From positions 1 to 40,101 of the IMG/VR virus record IMGVR_UViG_3300031247_000009: DNA of 40,101 nt. One strand, 5' to 3'. A model generated the notes under the pieces. The model saw nothing but the letters and a program-made list of their open reading frames with translations, was not told the DNA's origin and made no database searches. This DNA comes from a virus. The first letter of the stretch is position 1. Every line of letters begins with the position of its first letter. Below, piece by piece: positions 32,177-39,284 of the stretch. The position numbers were made by a program, and so were the translations under genes.

Positions 32177-32590
32177 CTACGCAGGAACCCAGCGGCCGTT
32201 CTGAATGAACCCGTGATTACCGCAGGCACGGCAGAGAATCGAGGGCGCCAGGGTTAGCGGGTCACGGTTGATCACTTCCCATGAAGCGATTGAGCTGTTG
32301 AAATCCCGATCCCAAGCACCACCCCGGAATGGGACGAAGCCGCGGCACTTTTGCCCGCTTGGTTTGAGATGGGTCTCATGGATGGCGCAGCGCTCACCCT
32401 TGTACTCAGCATAGCGGATCCGGACGCCGTGCCCGATGTCTTCACCATCCTCATTCTCGTCAGCCATGTCCCGGATCGTAGCGCCAATCACAGATGGAAA
32501 AGCGCGGTAACCAAAAGCCACACCAGTTACCGCCGCACAGCAACACCACATCAAAATTGGCCATTCCCACCACAAACCAGCGGTAACCAT
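32177..32590 (-). CDS. Minus-strand phage protein, DUF6527-like C-terminus
   Basis: The only convincing minus-strand gene. From the ATG at 32590 it encodes 137 residues: a membrane-like N-terminal stretch (PILMWCCCAAVTGVAFGY) and then a soluble domain with RCAIHETHL, GFVPFRGGAWDRDF and the end PSILCRACGNHGFIQNGRW. The last block resembles the PSI-C-H-I-G pattern of DUF6527 proteins, a phage family of unknown function, and the paired Cys/His suggest zinc binding. An in-frame ATG at 32467 (MADENEDG) would drop the membrane part. The leader at 32590 contains a GGGG stretch. It converges on the + strand genes to its left and diverges from those to its right. Confidence 0.6.
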   Translation of the reverse strand: MVTAGLWWEWPILMWCCCAAVTGVAFGYRAFPSVIGATIRDMADENEDGEDIGHGVRIRYAEYKGERCAIHETHLKPSGQKCRGFVPFRGGAWDRDFNSSIASWEVINRDPLTLAPSILCRACGNHGFIQNGRWVPA

Positions 32591-32597
32591 TTCCAAC

Positions 32598-32635
32598 CCC
32601 ACGTGTGCCCGACTCCGAAACACCCTAGGCGAGCT
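32598..32635. repeat. Direct repeat related to 32915-32965
   Basis: cccacgtgtg, a C-rich spacer, ccga and ccctag occur in the same order here and at about 32918-32965, with small substitutions and indels. Read on the minus strand, both copies give ctaggg, cgga, cggg, cacacgtggg, ttgg, and the left copy ends right at the start of the minus-strand gene. It could be a duplicated operator or leader. Confidence 0.5.
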
Positions 32636-32782
32636 AGTAAGAACAAGCACAAAGCGGTGTGATGACGAGATGTAAAGTGAATCACCCACAGAAACCAGCC
32701 ATCAATAAGTGGTGTGTTGAATCCACCATCAATCTTGGCAGAAAAACACACCAACCCTGAACAGCCAGAAAGTGGGATCACA

Positions 32783-32800
32783 GCCCACGAATCAGTGGGC
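32783..32800. other. Perfect 6-bp hairpin
   Basis: gcccac and gtgggc flank the loop gaatca. It lies within the gene-poor region. Too short to call a terminator; could be a protein site. Confidence 0.35.
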
Positions 32801-32946
32801 CAATCCGCATCACCAACCAGCCCGGAAATGCCATGGTGAAGTGGCCTCCTTAGACCACAGCCACGAATCACATGGCCCTTGGACACCACAAACCCACACC
32901 CTGTTGGCCATGTGCTCCCAACCCACGTGTGTCCCGCATCCGACAG

Positions 32947-32982
32947 CCCTAGAGGAGACCCTAGAAACACCCCTAGTAGACT
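32947..32982. repeat. Three CCCTAG boxes at exact 12-bp spacing
   Basis: ccctag begins at 32947, 32959 and 32971, giving three 12-bp units. Further cctag-type boxes occur near 32623, 33088-33093, 33189-33193 and in the cctagg/cccctaggggg palindromes at ~34342-34371. Regular spacing near one helical turn suggests cooperative protein binding. Confidence 0.6.
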
Positions 32983-33027
32983 TCACCCCATGTTTGCCCG
33001 AGAAGCGCCCACCCCTATTAGGGACCA

Positions 33028-33226
33028 TGGCCAAACCCGCAAAGACACCCCATAAGGCGGAACCCAACCCGGTGAAAGCCCAATGCCTGCCTAGGTGAAT
33101 GTTGGTTGCTGTATAGGACTGAATGTGTGGCCAAACCCACAAGACACCCCATAAGGTGGAACCCAACCCGGTGAATGTTGGTTGCCTGCCTAGGTGAATG
33201 TTGGTTGTTTTGCCATATCCACAATG
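33028..33226. repeat. ~100-bp tandem direct repeat (iteron-like)
   Basis: Unit 1 (33028-33127) and unit 2 (33128-33226) share tggccaaaccc, gacaccccataagg, ggaacccaacccggtgaa and gcctgcctaggtgaatgttg in the same order with few changes. gaatgttggttg occurs a third time at 33173-33184, and a third tggtcaaaccc starts at 33231. The spacing and conservation resemble origin iterons or a binding array. Confidence 0.75.
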
Positions 33227-33387
33227 GATGTGGTCAAACCCGCAAGCATATACCCCCGGAAGTAGTGATGGCAACATGCCCGGTGTGTGTGGTGTGTTGG
33301 TGGAGAAAACGGCTGTGGTGATTGGTGGTGTTCGGCACACACAATGCCAGCAAATCCACATCGGCGCGCATCGCATGGGACGCCAGG

Positions 33388-33432
33388 CATTAAAATTAAC
33401 TACACTATTCAACGATTACCAGTAGTTACTAG
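33388..33432. other. AT-rich stretch beside the tandem repeats
   Basis: About 45 bases, roughly 70% A+T by eye, including attaaaattaa and the small inverted repeat agta-gt-tact. It stands out in a GC-rich surrounding and lies ~150 bp from the tandem repeats, where a DNA-unwinding element of an origin would be expected. Confidence 0.4.
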
Positions 33433-33460
33433 ACCACCACCTAGCATAGTGTTGAGATTG

Positions 33461-33607
33461 ATGGACTTTGGTATGCTGCCGCCGCCACCCACGATTGATG
33501 GGCCAACAGGCGCTCGGAAACACCGGCCATTTCCATCAAATCAAAAAGCGTGGATGGTTGAGATGGGCACAATGCCTGGCTATTATTGCCACGTGGATGG
33601 CTGGTGA
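33461..33607 (+). CDS. Possible small protein in the gene-poor region
   Basis: A 48-residue frame (MDFGMLPPPPTIDGPTGARK at its start, ending YYCHVDGW) with plausible amino-acid composition but only a weak ribosome binding site. It is the best coding candidate in the region, but may be chance. Confidence 0.25.
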   Translation: MDFGMLPPPPTIDGPTGARKHRPFPSNQKAWMVEMGTMPGYYCHVDGW

Positions 33608-33876
33608 TGGGGCGCTCGGGATCCCCCACTGGCTGGCAAACCTGCGTGTGGCCTGGTGGCAGTTGGGTCCCTTGGAACACCCAGCCACAGCACACATCCC
33701 ACCACCGTCAACCCACGGAATTTCATTTCATATGCGCAAACGCCACCAACTCCATGGCTTCACACCCACCACACCATCCACCAAATCTCATTTGAGCCAC
33801 CCATCCACAGGCCCATCCACAGGCACCACCATTCCTCCCCGGTGGACGTGATTGGGTGATGGAGTACGCGCTTTTT

Positions 33877-33896
33877 CATTTGACAAAGAGGGTTGC
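33877..33896 (+). promoter_or_regulatory. Repeated leader element with ribosome binding site (copy 1)
   Basis: catttgacaaagagggt followed by three bases and ATG. The same 17 bases at the same distance precede the gene at 34468. Looser versions (tttcatttcacaaa near 35526, catttgccaaat near 38851) precede the genes at 35569 and 38872. AAAGAGGG can act as a Shine-Dalgarno; the conserved upstream part suggests an added regulatory role. Confidence 0.55.
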
Positions 33897-34271
33897 ATGA
33901 GGATGAGGAAGACCAAACCAGCCAAGGGGTGCGAGAGTTGTTCGATGCCATGGGTGAACGGGAAGCAAGGCCCGAAGTTTGAGGCCTACCTGTTTCTTGG
34001 CAACATGAGTGTGCGTGTAGAGTCCAAATCAAGATTCAACGGGACCGGGGCCAGGAGCTGGCCGCGCAGTTGGGTCGCCAGGGTGGATTGCTCGCACGTT
34101 CCAAACCAAGCACCATTCGACAGGGTGCACTTCACAACGTTGCAAATTCCAGGCATCGCAGGCTTTGAGTTCATATCACGTTTGAAATGCATGGAGAATG
34201 TGGAGCGCGTTCTCAACCAAACATGCTTCATTGCCTCGCTCATCCTCGCTGGGCGGCCGTGTCGGCGTTGA
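33897..34271 (+). CDS. Hypothetical protein
   Basis: 124 residues from the ATG that follows the repeated leader. The N-terminus is basic with a Cys pair (KGCESCSMPW). Later parts are Ser/Arg/Trp-rich and less typical of a folded protein, so a frameshift or decay is possible. First + strand gene after the control region. No family is recognised. Confidence 0.45.
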   Translation: MRMRKTKPAKGCESCSMPWVNGKQGPKFEAYLFLGNMSVRVESKSRFNGTGARSWPRSWVARVDCSHVPNQAPFDRVHFTTLQIPGIAGFEFISRLKCMENVERVLNQTCFIASLILAGRPCRR

Positions 34272-34447
34272 AAAGTGGTTTGTGCTTCATTGGTAAGGTG
34301 TGTTGGCTCAATTCCACAACTATGATGTGGGAAGGCACCGGCCTAGGTCTCATGCATGCCCCTAGGGGGACATGGTGGCTTTGACGAAGGGTCAGATTGC
34401 GGTGATTCGGCTTCAGATGGCCAACCGCACTGGCTTCCGCGAATTCT

Positions 34448-34467
34448 CATTTGACAAAGAGGGTCAC
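34448..34467 (+). promoter_or_regulatory. Repeated leader element with ribosome binding site (copy 2)
   Basis: Identical to copy 1 over catttgacaaagagggt, with three variable bases before the ATG. Read as protein, the element would encode SFDKEG in frame with both genes, but the identical wobble positions and the unrelated proteins downstream favour a nucleic-acid function. Confidence 0.55.
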
Positions 34468-34851
34468 ATGGCTAAGGCAAAGCAATACAGGGTTGAGAGG
34501 TGTCCCGTGAAGGGCATGGTCGCGGTGTACGATGGAACTGGAAAGTTGATGCCGGCCGGACGCGTCGCGGCAGTGCTGAATCGGACGACAGCAAAGCCCA
34601 AGACGAAAGCGCCCATGCCGCTGATCCCCGTCGACATGAACAAGTGCCAGGCAGAGGTGCGCAGCTTCATGACGCTCGGGCCAGGTTTCGCCCGTTGCTG
34701 CAATGCCCCATCGTGGATAGCCACGGAAGTCAAGCCCGGCAAGGATGGGCAGATCGGGCAGATGTCATTGTGCGATGAATGCAAGGCTCAATTCATCAAG
34801 AATTTTGGCCGCGACTACGCGGTGTTCACCCGGATCAACGAGGGAAAGTGA
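34468..34851 (+). CDS. Cysteine-containing hypothetical protein
   Basis: 127 residues. A basic start (MAKAKQYRVERCPVKG), a central linker, then KCQAEV, CCNAP and LCDECKAQF, enough for a zinc site. The ATG at 34468 follows the repeated leader; the frame is open upstream to an ATG at 34372 behind AGGGGG, which is a possible longer form. No family is recognised. Confidence 0.6.
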   Translation: MAKAKQYRVERCPVKGMVAVYDGTGKLMPAGRVAAVLNRTTAKPKTKAPMPLIPVDMNKCQAEVRSFMTLGPGFARCCNAPSWIATEVKPGKDGQIGQMSLCDECKAQFIKNFGRDYAVFTRINEGK

Positions 34852-34853
34852 CC

Positions 34854-35033
34854 ATGTTCGCACCGGTGTTGAAGCTGATTTTCATTGCCCTTGTGGCCTT
34901 GGGATTGTTGGCCCTTGGGCACCATGACATCAAGGTCAGAGCGTTTCAATCAAGCCAACAGGCATCATCGCAAGAGCGCCAGGTCGCAGCATTGGAACGG
35001 ATCGCGGCCGCATTGGAGCGCAACAAACCATAG
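34854..35033 (+). CDS. Small membrane protein, paralogue of the next gene
   Basis: 59 residues. A single membrane helix (LIFIALVALGLLALG) is followed by a soluble amphipathic tail ending ALERIAAALERNKP. The next gene encodes the same architecture with ALKRIAAALEQ at its end. The DNA under that motif (cggatcgcggccgc) is identical in both, pointing to a duplication. Possible membrane-associated accessory protein; a holin role cannot be claimed. Confidence 0.6.
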   Translation: MFAPVLKLIFIALVALGLLALGHHDIKVRAFQSSQQASSQERQVAALERIAAALERNKP

Positions 35034-35051
35034 CCCAAGGGGAAGTGAACA

Positions 35052-35255
35052 ATGTTCAAGGAGTTTTTCAAAGGCATAGCTGTCCCGGCGATCAAGGTTT
35101 TTGCCATCATTGGGATCCTCGCTGCCATGGAGATATTGGGAAGCAAGCTGGCCGACGACATCAGGTCGCACCCGGTCAAGACGCAGGCCGTCCAACAAAC
35201 CGAGGCATTGAAGCGGATCGCGGCCGCGCTTGAGCAATGCCAAAAAGACCATTGA
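35052..35255 (+). CDS. Small membrane protein, paralogue of the preceding gene
   Basis: 67 residues with one membrane helix (VPAIKVFAIIGILAAMEIL) and the shared ALKRIAAALE tail. It starts 18 bases after its paralogue and its stop overlaps the next ATG. The conserved C-terminal helix is probably the functional part, for instance a contact surface or coiled coil. Confidence 0.6.
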   Translation: MFKEFFKGIAVPAIKVFAIIGILAAMEILGSKLADDIRSHPVKTQAVQQTEALKRIAAALEQCQKDH

Positions 35256-35509
35256 TGGCAACCAAGCCCAAATGCTCTTGCGGCCGGGTGCTTAACTACC
35301 TTCACCCAATCATCGGCCTGCAAGTGGTGAAGGGCGGCCCGAATGTGTGCCAAGCATGCTATGATGAAGTCAGAAGCACGGCCAACAAATTCAAGCGCAG
35401 GATTCAGCGCTTGGCCCGCGGCGGCATGACCAACAGCCAGATTGCTGAGCGTTACGAATGCTCAAGAGCGTTGGTCGAGTCGTGCACTTCAACAATGCGC
35501 AAGCGGTGA
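35255..35509 (+). CDS. Zinc-ribbon plus helix-turn-helix protein
   Basis: 84 residues. CSCGR near the start and CQACYDEV about 25 residues later form a likely four-Cys zinc ribbon. The C-terminal half (GGMTNSQIAERYECSRALVE) fits a helix-turn-helix. A small DNA-binding regulator is likely. Starts on the last base of the previous stop. Confidence 0.65.
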   Translation: MATKPKCSCGRVLNYLHPIIGLQVVKGGPNVCQACYDEVRSTANKFKRRIQRLARGGMTNSQIAERYECSRALVESCTSTMRKR

Positions 35510-35568
35510 GCTTGCCACGCTGAATTTCATTTCACAAATAGCGGCCCAACTGAATTTGGATATTGACG

Positions 35569-35865
35569 ATGCAAAGCTTGATTCCTGACAAGACGGTCGT
35601 TGGCACAGCAGTGTCCCTAGGCAAACAACTGGGTTTCGAGTTCAAGGGCCCTGGGTGGTATCTCTTCAAGAACGGCCGTGCCATCCTAGTTTTGCCGAAC
35701 GAGCGCAACCATCACAACCCCGGACACCCGATGCGTAAGGCATCGCTTTGGCCAACAATTGCTGAATTTGCAGCCCACGTCTACAACTCGAATCCGAGCG
35801 ACTTGTTCAACGCCATCGCCAATGCGCCGACACGCTTGGATGGGCGCAACAGTTGGGAAGGCTGA
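35569..35865 (+). CDS. Hypothetical protein
   Basis: 98 residues, mixed alpha/beta (GFEFKGPGWYLFKNGRAILV, then LWPTIAEFAAHVYNS). A 59-base gap with a looser copy of the repeated leader (tttcatttcacaaa) precedes it. No family is recognised. Confidence 0.6.
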   Translation: MQSLIPDKTVVGTAVSLGKQLGFEFKGPGWYLFKNGRAILVLPNERNHHNPGHPMRKASLWPTIAEFAAHVYNSNPSDLFNAIANAPTRLDGRNSWEG

Positions 35866-35868
35866 ATC

Positions 35869-36516
35869 ATGGGCAAGGAATCCAAACACCCCGGCGCCGA
35901 CTACAAGGTGTTCAGCGATGGAAAGGTGTGCCAAGTCTTGGGCAGGCTGAAGGGCACCAAGGCATGGAGAGTCCAGACTGAATTCGCACCCAAACACCGG
36001 TGGGTGGCGGGCTATTGGACAATGTATTACACCGAAACCGTCAGAAAGTGTGATCGCCGTGTGAAAACCCCAATCATCAGCCATGAGACGACGATTCATG
36101 ATTGGAAGCTGTGGACGACTGAAGTCAAGGAATTGATGCACCTATCGATCCACATGGCGCAGGCGCCTAGCCACATATGCTTCACGCCGCGGCTCTATCT
36201 GCCATGGAGCGACTACAAGTCAGATCACGGATCCTTGAGCGTCGTTTGGCCTGGTGGGTTCAAGATTTACGTTGATAGAGTGGATTGCGATGCGACTCGT
36301 TCCAACGCGCCACAGACCCCGTTGTCGAATCGAACCATACCATGGTGCGTGAAATGGCACGAAGGCACGAAGGCCATGCCCGGTCTGACTGATCGCAAAT
36401 TCATGACAAGGGAAATGGCCCAGTTTGCAGTTGAGGCTGTGTTCATCCCGCTCACCACCATCGTGAAAGGGATGGTGTCGGCATCACAACCGGAAATTGT
36501 TGGGTTGCGTATTTGA
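35869..36516 (+). CDS. Hypothetical protein, 215 residues
   Basis: Soluble, rich in aromatic and basic residues (KHRWVAGYWTMYYTETVRKC, later FTPRLYLPWSDYKSD). Starts three bases after the previous stop. No motif or family is recognised. Confidence 0.65.
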   Translation: MGKESKHPGADYKVFSDGKVCQVLGRLKGTKAWRVQTEFAPKHRWVAGYWTMYYTETVRKCDRRVKTPIISHETTIHDWKLWTTEVKELMHLSIHMAQAPSHICFTPRLYLPWSDYKSDHGSLSVVWPGGFKIYVDRVDCDATRSNAPQTPLSNRTIPWCVKWHEGTKAMPGLTDRKFMTREMAQFAVEAVFIPLTTIVKGMVSASQPEIVGLRI

Positions 36517-36551
36517 TCAACAAACACCGCACCACCGTCAAAGAAAGAACC

Positions 36552-36785
36552 ATGAAACACACAATCGTCAAATGCGTCCGAAGCACATACATCTACAACT
36601 CGGCAGGCCAAAGCATCGCTGCTTGGAGCAAGGCAGAAGGACAAGTGGCCATCAGTCTTGGTAATTCCAAGGGGCGTCACTCGTTCATCACCATGGCCGG
36701 TGAGACGTTCGATGCTTGGCGGGATCGGGTGAAGGCCGAGTTTGGATTTGTGGTTGGTGCCAAGCACAAGCCTGGCAAGGCATGA
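36552..36785 (+). CDS. Member 1 of a three-member small-protein family (ETFxxWRxR)
   Basis: 77 residues. A beta-rich first half (YIYNSAGQSIAAWSKAEGQV) is followed by the motif GETFDAWRDRVKAEFGF. The proteins at 36998 and 38872 end with the same ETF-x-x-W-R-x-R helix in the same position, although little else is identical. The start at 36552 has AAAGAAAG upstream. Function unknown. Confidence 0.65.
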   Translation: MKHTIVKCVRSTYIYNSAGQSIAAWSKAEGQVAISLGNSKGRHSFITMAGETFDAWRDRVKAEFGFVVGAKHKPGKA

Positions 36786-36994
36786 TTTATATGGAAAACA
36801 AGCCAAGCTTCAACTTGGTTTCAGAACGGCTTCGCAATCGGCTGGTGCGTGACTTGGTGTTGTATGGGAGTTTCGCGGTTGAGGTGGTTGAGATCGATGT
36901 TGGCGTGAGGCGCCGTCGGGTTGTCGATCCAACTTTGGTTGTTCGGGATCCCGACGGAACCTGCAGGGCATTGCAACCTTTGGTCGAATTGTGA
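36782..36994 (+). CDS. Small hypothetical protein
   Basis: 70 residues from an ATG that overlaps the previous stop (ATGA). Rich in Arg and Val (VGVRRRRVVDPTLVVRDPDG). Follows the first ETFxxWR paralogue and precedes the second by three bases. No family is recognised. Confidence 0.55.
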   Translation: MIYMENKPSFNLVSERLRNRLVRDLVLYGSFAVEVVEIDVGVRRRRVVDPTLVVRDPDGTCRALQPLVEL

Positions 36995-36997
36995 AGC

Positions 36998-37291
36998 ATG
37001 GCAAGGTCAAAGAAAATTGGTGGCTTCACGGTTGAGAAGAACACCAACGGCAAACTCTACATCCACGATTCCAATGGTGTTACGGTTGGCAGGTTGTGCC
37101 AGCTATCAGGTGAGATCTTCGCGCCATCATACGAGGCCAACAGCTTCATGGCGGTGGGCACGGTGCCAAGCGAGACGTTCAGGCAATGGCGCACCCGAGC
37201 CTATGATGCCTTCGCAATCCTGATACCTGATGACTTCAAGCCAGATTGGGACAAGCCGAAAAGGAGACATGATGGGAACGCAGATCAATAA
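36998..37291 (+). CDS. Member 2 of the ETFxxWRxR family
   Basis: 97 residues. The first half is beta-rich (FTVEKNTNGKLYIHDSNG) and the second contains VPSETFRQWRTRAYDAFAIL and a basic tail. Same layout as the proteins at 36552 and 38872. Overlaps the Nmad5-like gene by 20 bases. Confidence 0.65.
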   Translation: MARSKKIGGFTVEKNTNGKLYIHDSNGVTVGRLCQLSGEIFAPSYEANSFMAVGTVPSETFRQWRTRAYDAFAILIPDDFKPDWDKPKRRHDGNADQ

Positions 37292-37817
37292 GTTCAGCAG
37301 ATTCGAGTTGGTGGGCAAGATCGTCTCGGCCAAGTTTGCGAACGAGCGTGCGGCAATCGATAAAGTGTCAGACGGTCTAGCGCACCGCATCGTCAAGTCA
37401 AATCTCACCCCTGGTGGCAGCGCGGGCGAACATCTGCTCGCAAACATCCCGCCAAATTGGCTGCTTGAAGTTGACGGCATATACGTCAGGTTCACCAACG
37501 GTGATGGGATCAGGGTGCATTTCAAAGAGCCACATCGCATTCCGGCTTACATGGAAGAGATCACGATCGTGGATCCTCCGCTTCGCAAGGCAATCAAGGC
37601 ATTGTCCCGGAAGCAACGTGCGATGAATTTGAAGCAACGTGACTTCAAGAAAGTTGTGAAAGACACGTTGGAAGGTTTCCGGACCTATGAGAGCTTGTTG
37701 AAGGCTTGGCCCGAGATCACCAGTCTTGTGCCGACCATGGCGGCCTACCGCCACCCCGTGAAACGTCAAACGGTGCCCAAGATCGTGCCGCCCGAATTGC
37801 GGGCAATCAAGGTCTGA
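37272..37817 (+). CDS. Nmad5-like protein (nucleotide-modification-associated domain)
   Basis: 181 residues with AAGGAG five bases before the ATG. An N-terminal helix (FELVGKIVSAKFANERAAID), the mid segment HLLANIPPNWLLEVDGIYVR, and a late helix ending WPEITSLVPTM follow the outline of the phage Nmad5 family, which was named for its association with DNA-base-modification loci. The assignment is by remembered pattern and is tentative. It is coupled to a DUF1643 gene, which strengthens the idea of a shared role in nucleotide or base chemistry. Confidence 0.5.
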   Translation: MGTQINKFSRFELVGKIVSAKFANERAAIDKVSDGLAHRIVKSNLTPGGSAGEHLLANIPPNWLLEVDGIYVRFTNGDGIRVHFKEPHRIPAYMEEITIVDPPLRKAIKALSRKQRAMNLKQRDFKKVVKDTLEGFRTYESLLKAWPEITSLVPTMAAYRHPVKRQTVPKIVPPELRAIKV

Positions 37818-38365
37818 TGGCGCCTTGGTGGGAACAACTGCGGACACCTAATGGCGCGGTCATCTCGCCATGCGGGCGCTACCGCTTGCTGCTCTGGCGC
37901 TCGTTGTTTGATTACGGCCAACCATTGGGCTTTCATATGAGCAACCCGTCCAAGGCCGACGCAACCGTGTCAGATCCGACAATTCGCCGATGTTTTGGCT
38001 TTGCTGCTCGTGAGGGCGCCAGCGGCATCATCGTCACCAACTTGTCACCATGGAGGGCGACGGATCCGCGCGACTTGGAGCTGGCAGCGATTTCCGGTGA
38101 GGATGTCTTGCTCAGCGCAGCGAACGAGATTGCATACAGGTTGTCGTTGAGGTTGTCGGACAAGATGATCTTGGCATGGGGCGCGAACGTCCGACGGTGG
38201 ATGGGGTGCGCTGTTCAGAGCGTCCGGCGCGACACCAAGCCGGGCAAGCTGTGGTGCCTCGGAACGACAACAGCCGGAATGCCGCGTCACCCGCTGATGC
38301 TGCGCTCTGACGCAGAGTTGATTGCCGTGAGAGGTATTTCGAGTGATGGCCAGCGCATAGAATAA
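37817..38365 (+). CDS. DUF1643 protein
   Basis: 182 residues. RYRLLLWRSLFDYGQPLGFH, MSNPSKADATVSDPTIRRC, then GIIVTNLSPWRATDPRDL and a late WGANVRRW are the signature blocks of DUF1643. The conserved NPS-A-----DPT-R and N-----AT-P motifs suggest a nucleotide- or base-binding pocket similar to that of glycosylase-like folds, but no activity is established. Starts on the last base of the preceding stop. Confidence 0.85.
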   Translation: MAPWWEQLRTPNGAVISPCGRYRLLLWRSLFDYGQPLGFHMSNPSKADATVSDPTIRRCFGFAAREGASGIIVTNLSPWRATDPRDLELAAISGEDVLLSAANEIAYRLSLRLSDKMILAWGANVRRWMGCAVQSVRRDTKPGKLWCLGTTTAGMPRHPLMLRSDAELIAVRGISSDGQRIE

Positions 38366-38368
38366 GGC

Positions 38369-38482
38369 ATGCCACAAACCATCCTCGCCTCAACCCCGAT
38401 TCGGGATCTTGCTGCAGGCATCGTCGCCGCGGCCGCCGTGTTACTCCTGTGCGCGTTCATGTTGAATCACCGTCGAATTTGA
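38369..38482 (+). CDS. 37-residue single-pass membrane peptide
   Basis: ATG with AAGG four bases upstream, four bases after the DUF1643 stop. A short soluble start (MPQTILASTPIRD) leads to a hydrophobic helix (GIVAAAAVLLLCAFML) and ends NHRRI, so it would insert with a basic end on one side. A small phage membrane peptide; function unknown. Confidence 0.5.
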   Translation: MPQTILASTPIRDLAAGIVAAAAVLLLCAFMLNHRRI

Positions 38483-38494
38483 ATTGGAGAGCCC

Positions 38495-38851
38495 ATGCCG
38501 GAAGTGTCAGGATCCAAGCACATTGGTCTGCGTGTCGCTGAGAAGATCCTTGGCTTGGCAGCCACGGGTAAGACCATCCCGGAAATCGCGCAAGAGATGG
38601 GGCTGGACACCGGCCGGGTGTGGTGCGTTGTCCACGGCATCACGTGGCAAGCTGCGTCGGGCAAGCGCAGGCCAAAGGTGTATGGCGAAGTCACCCGAGC
38701 AAAAGCCAAAATGATCATGCGCTTGCGCAAGCTGAAGGCGACCATACAGCAGCTTTCTAACGCGTCAAACCTAAGCGAGACAACGGTGCGTTACATCTGC
38801 AAGGGCGGATGGAGCCCACTTTGGGACAAGCGCGCCGACAAGTCCAAATGA
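38495..38851 (+). CDS. Protein with two helix-turn-helix motifs
   Basis: 118 residues with GGAGAG upstream. The first helix-turn-helix is TIPEIAQEMGLDTGRVWCVV and the second is TIQQLSNASNLSETTVRYIC, joined by a basic linker. A tandem DNA-binding protein, likely a transcriptional regulator or a DNA-organising factor. No effector domain is visible. Confidence 0.75.
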   Translation: MPEVSGSKHIGLRVAEKILGLAATGKTIPEIAQEMGLDTGRVWCVVHGITWQAASGKRRPKVYGEVTRAKAKMIMRLRKLKATIQQLSNASNLSETTVRYICKGGWSPLWDKRADKSK

Positions 38852-38871
38852 CATTTGCCAAATAACCCATC

Positions 38872-39207
38872 ATGGGTGACAAATTCAAATTGGTAGACAA
38901 GCCGAAATCGGGCAAAGCCGACTCCCAAGTCATGGTCAATTCCGACTCCGGTGTGAAGTATGCATTCCACGTGACGGTTGATGGCGGCATTGGTGCCATG
39001 GGTTTGTACACTAGCAAGTTCAGGTTTGCTGAAGCCACATGGAAAAACGGTCAAGGGAACGTGCACAGCGACGTGCGCAATCCAGCAGTGTCCAATGAGA
39101 CATTCCTCCATTGGAGGATGCGCATCTATCGCCACACTGGTGTATTGATACCGCATCCAAACGAAGTCATCAACGCGCCATTCCCGATGCCTGCAAGCGT
39201 TACGTAA
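38872..39207 (+). CDS. Member 3 of the ETFxxWRxR family
   Basis: 111 residues. Beta-rich first part (VMVNSDSGVKYAFHVTVDGG) and NPAVSNETFLHWRMRIYRHT near the end, matching the proteins at 36552 and 36998 in layout. Preceded by a loose copy of the repeated leader (catttgccaaat). Its stop codon is the first part of a 28-bp leader repeat. Confidence 0.65.
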   Translation: MGDKFKLVDKPKSGKADSQVMVNSDSGVKYAFHVTVDGGIGAMGLYTSKFRFAEATWKNGQGNVHSDVRNPAVSNETFLHWRMRIYRHTGVLIPHPNEVINAPFPMPASVT

Positions 39208-39234
39208 TAGGCAACCAAAGGATTCGAAGCATGT
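39207..39234 (+). repeat. 28-bp translation-leader repeat, copy 1
   Basis: Begins ataggcaaccaaagg and ends cgaagcatgt. It is identical to 39702-39729. Both copies include the end of a stop codon and run into an ATG, so the element forms a complete intergenic leader. Confidence 0.85.
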
Positions 39235-39284
39235 CTATCCGGTTGACAACCCCAAGTGAATTGAGAGGGAAAGATGGGAACTAG
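39231..39284 (+). CDS. Possible 17-residue leader peptide
   Basis: The ATG supplied by leader copy 1 opens a short frame (MSIRLTTPSELRGKDGN) that ends just inside the next gene, in a different frame. It may be a translated leader that couples to the gene at 39274, or the stump of a gene broken by a frameshift. Confidence 0.3.
   Translation: MSIRLTTPSELRGKDGN

Larger units (their letters stand above)
32591..33896. other. ~1.3-kb region without confident genes; candidate origin/control region
   Basis: Between the minus-strand gene and the next + strand gene the sequence changes character. It is rich in CCCA/ACCC on the + strand, carries many short direct repeats, and open frames on both strands have odd, Trp/His/Pro-rich translations. 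It contains CCCTAG repeats, a ~100-bp tandem duplication, a perfect hairpin and an AT-rich patch (listed separately), plus a repeated catccacaggc near 33800. Divergent orientation of the flanking genes suits a promoter hub or replication origin. A few tiny proteins may still be encoded. Confidence 0.55.

Noticed and set aside
32551-32970. Minus-strand frame with two GHTWG-like segments
   Set aside because: It reflects the duplicated cacgtggg-type DNA block and overlaps the better-supported minus-strand gene in another frame.
32810-33412. A long open minus-strand frame (~200 codons) containing a visible ~33-residue protein repeat
   Set aside because: The repeat is the translated shadow of the ~100-bp tandem DNA repeat. 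The two units differ by an indel that shifts the frame, and the composition is not protein-like, so I treat the region as non-coding.
33586-33795. A 69-codon + strand frame rich in Trp, His and Pro (starting in the control region)
   Set aside because: It has no convincing ribosome binding site or family match, and its C-terminus runs through short DNA repeats. Not listed as a gene.
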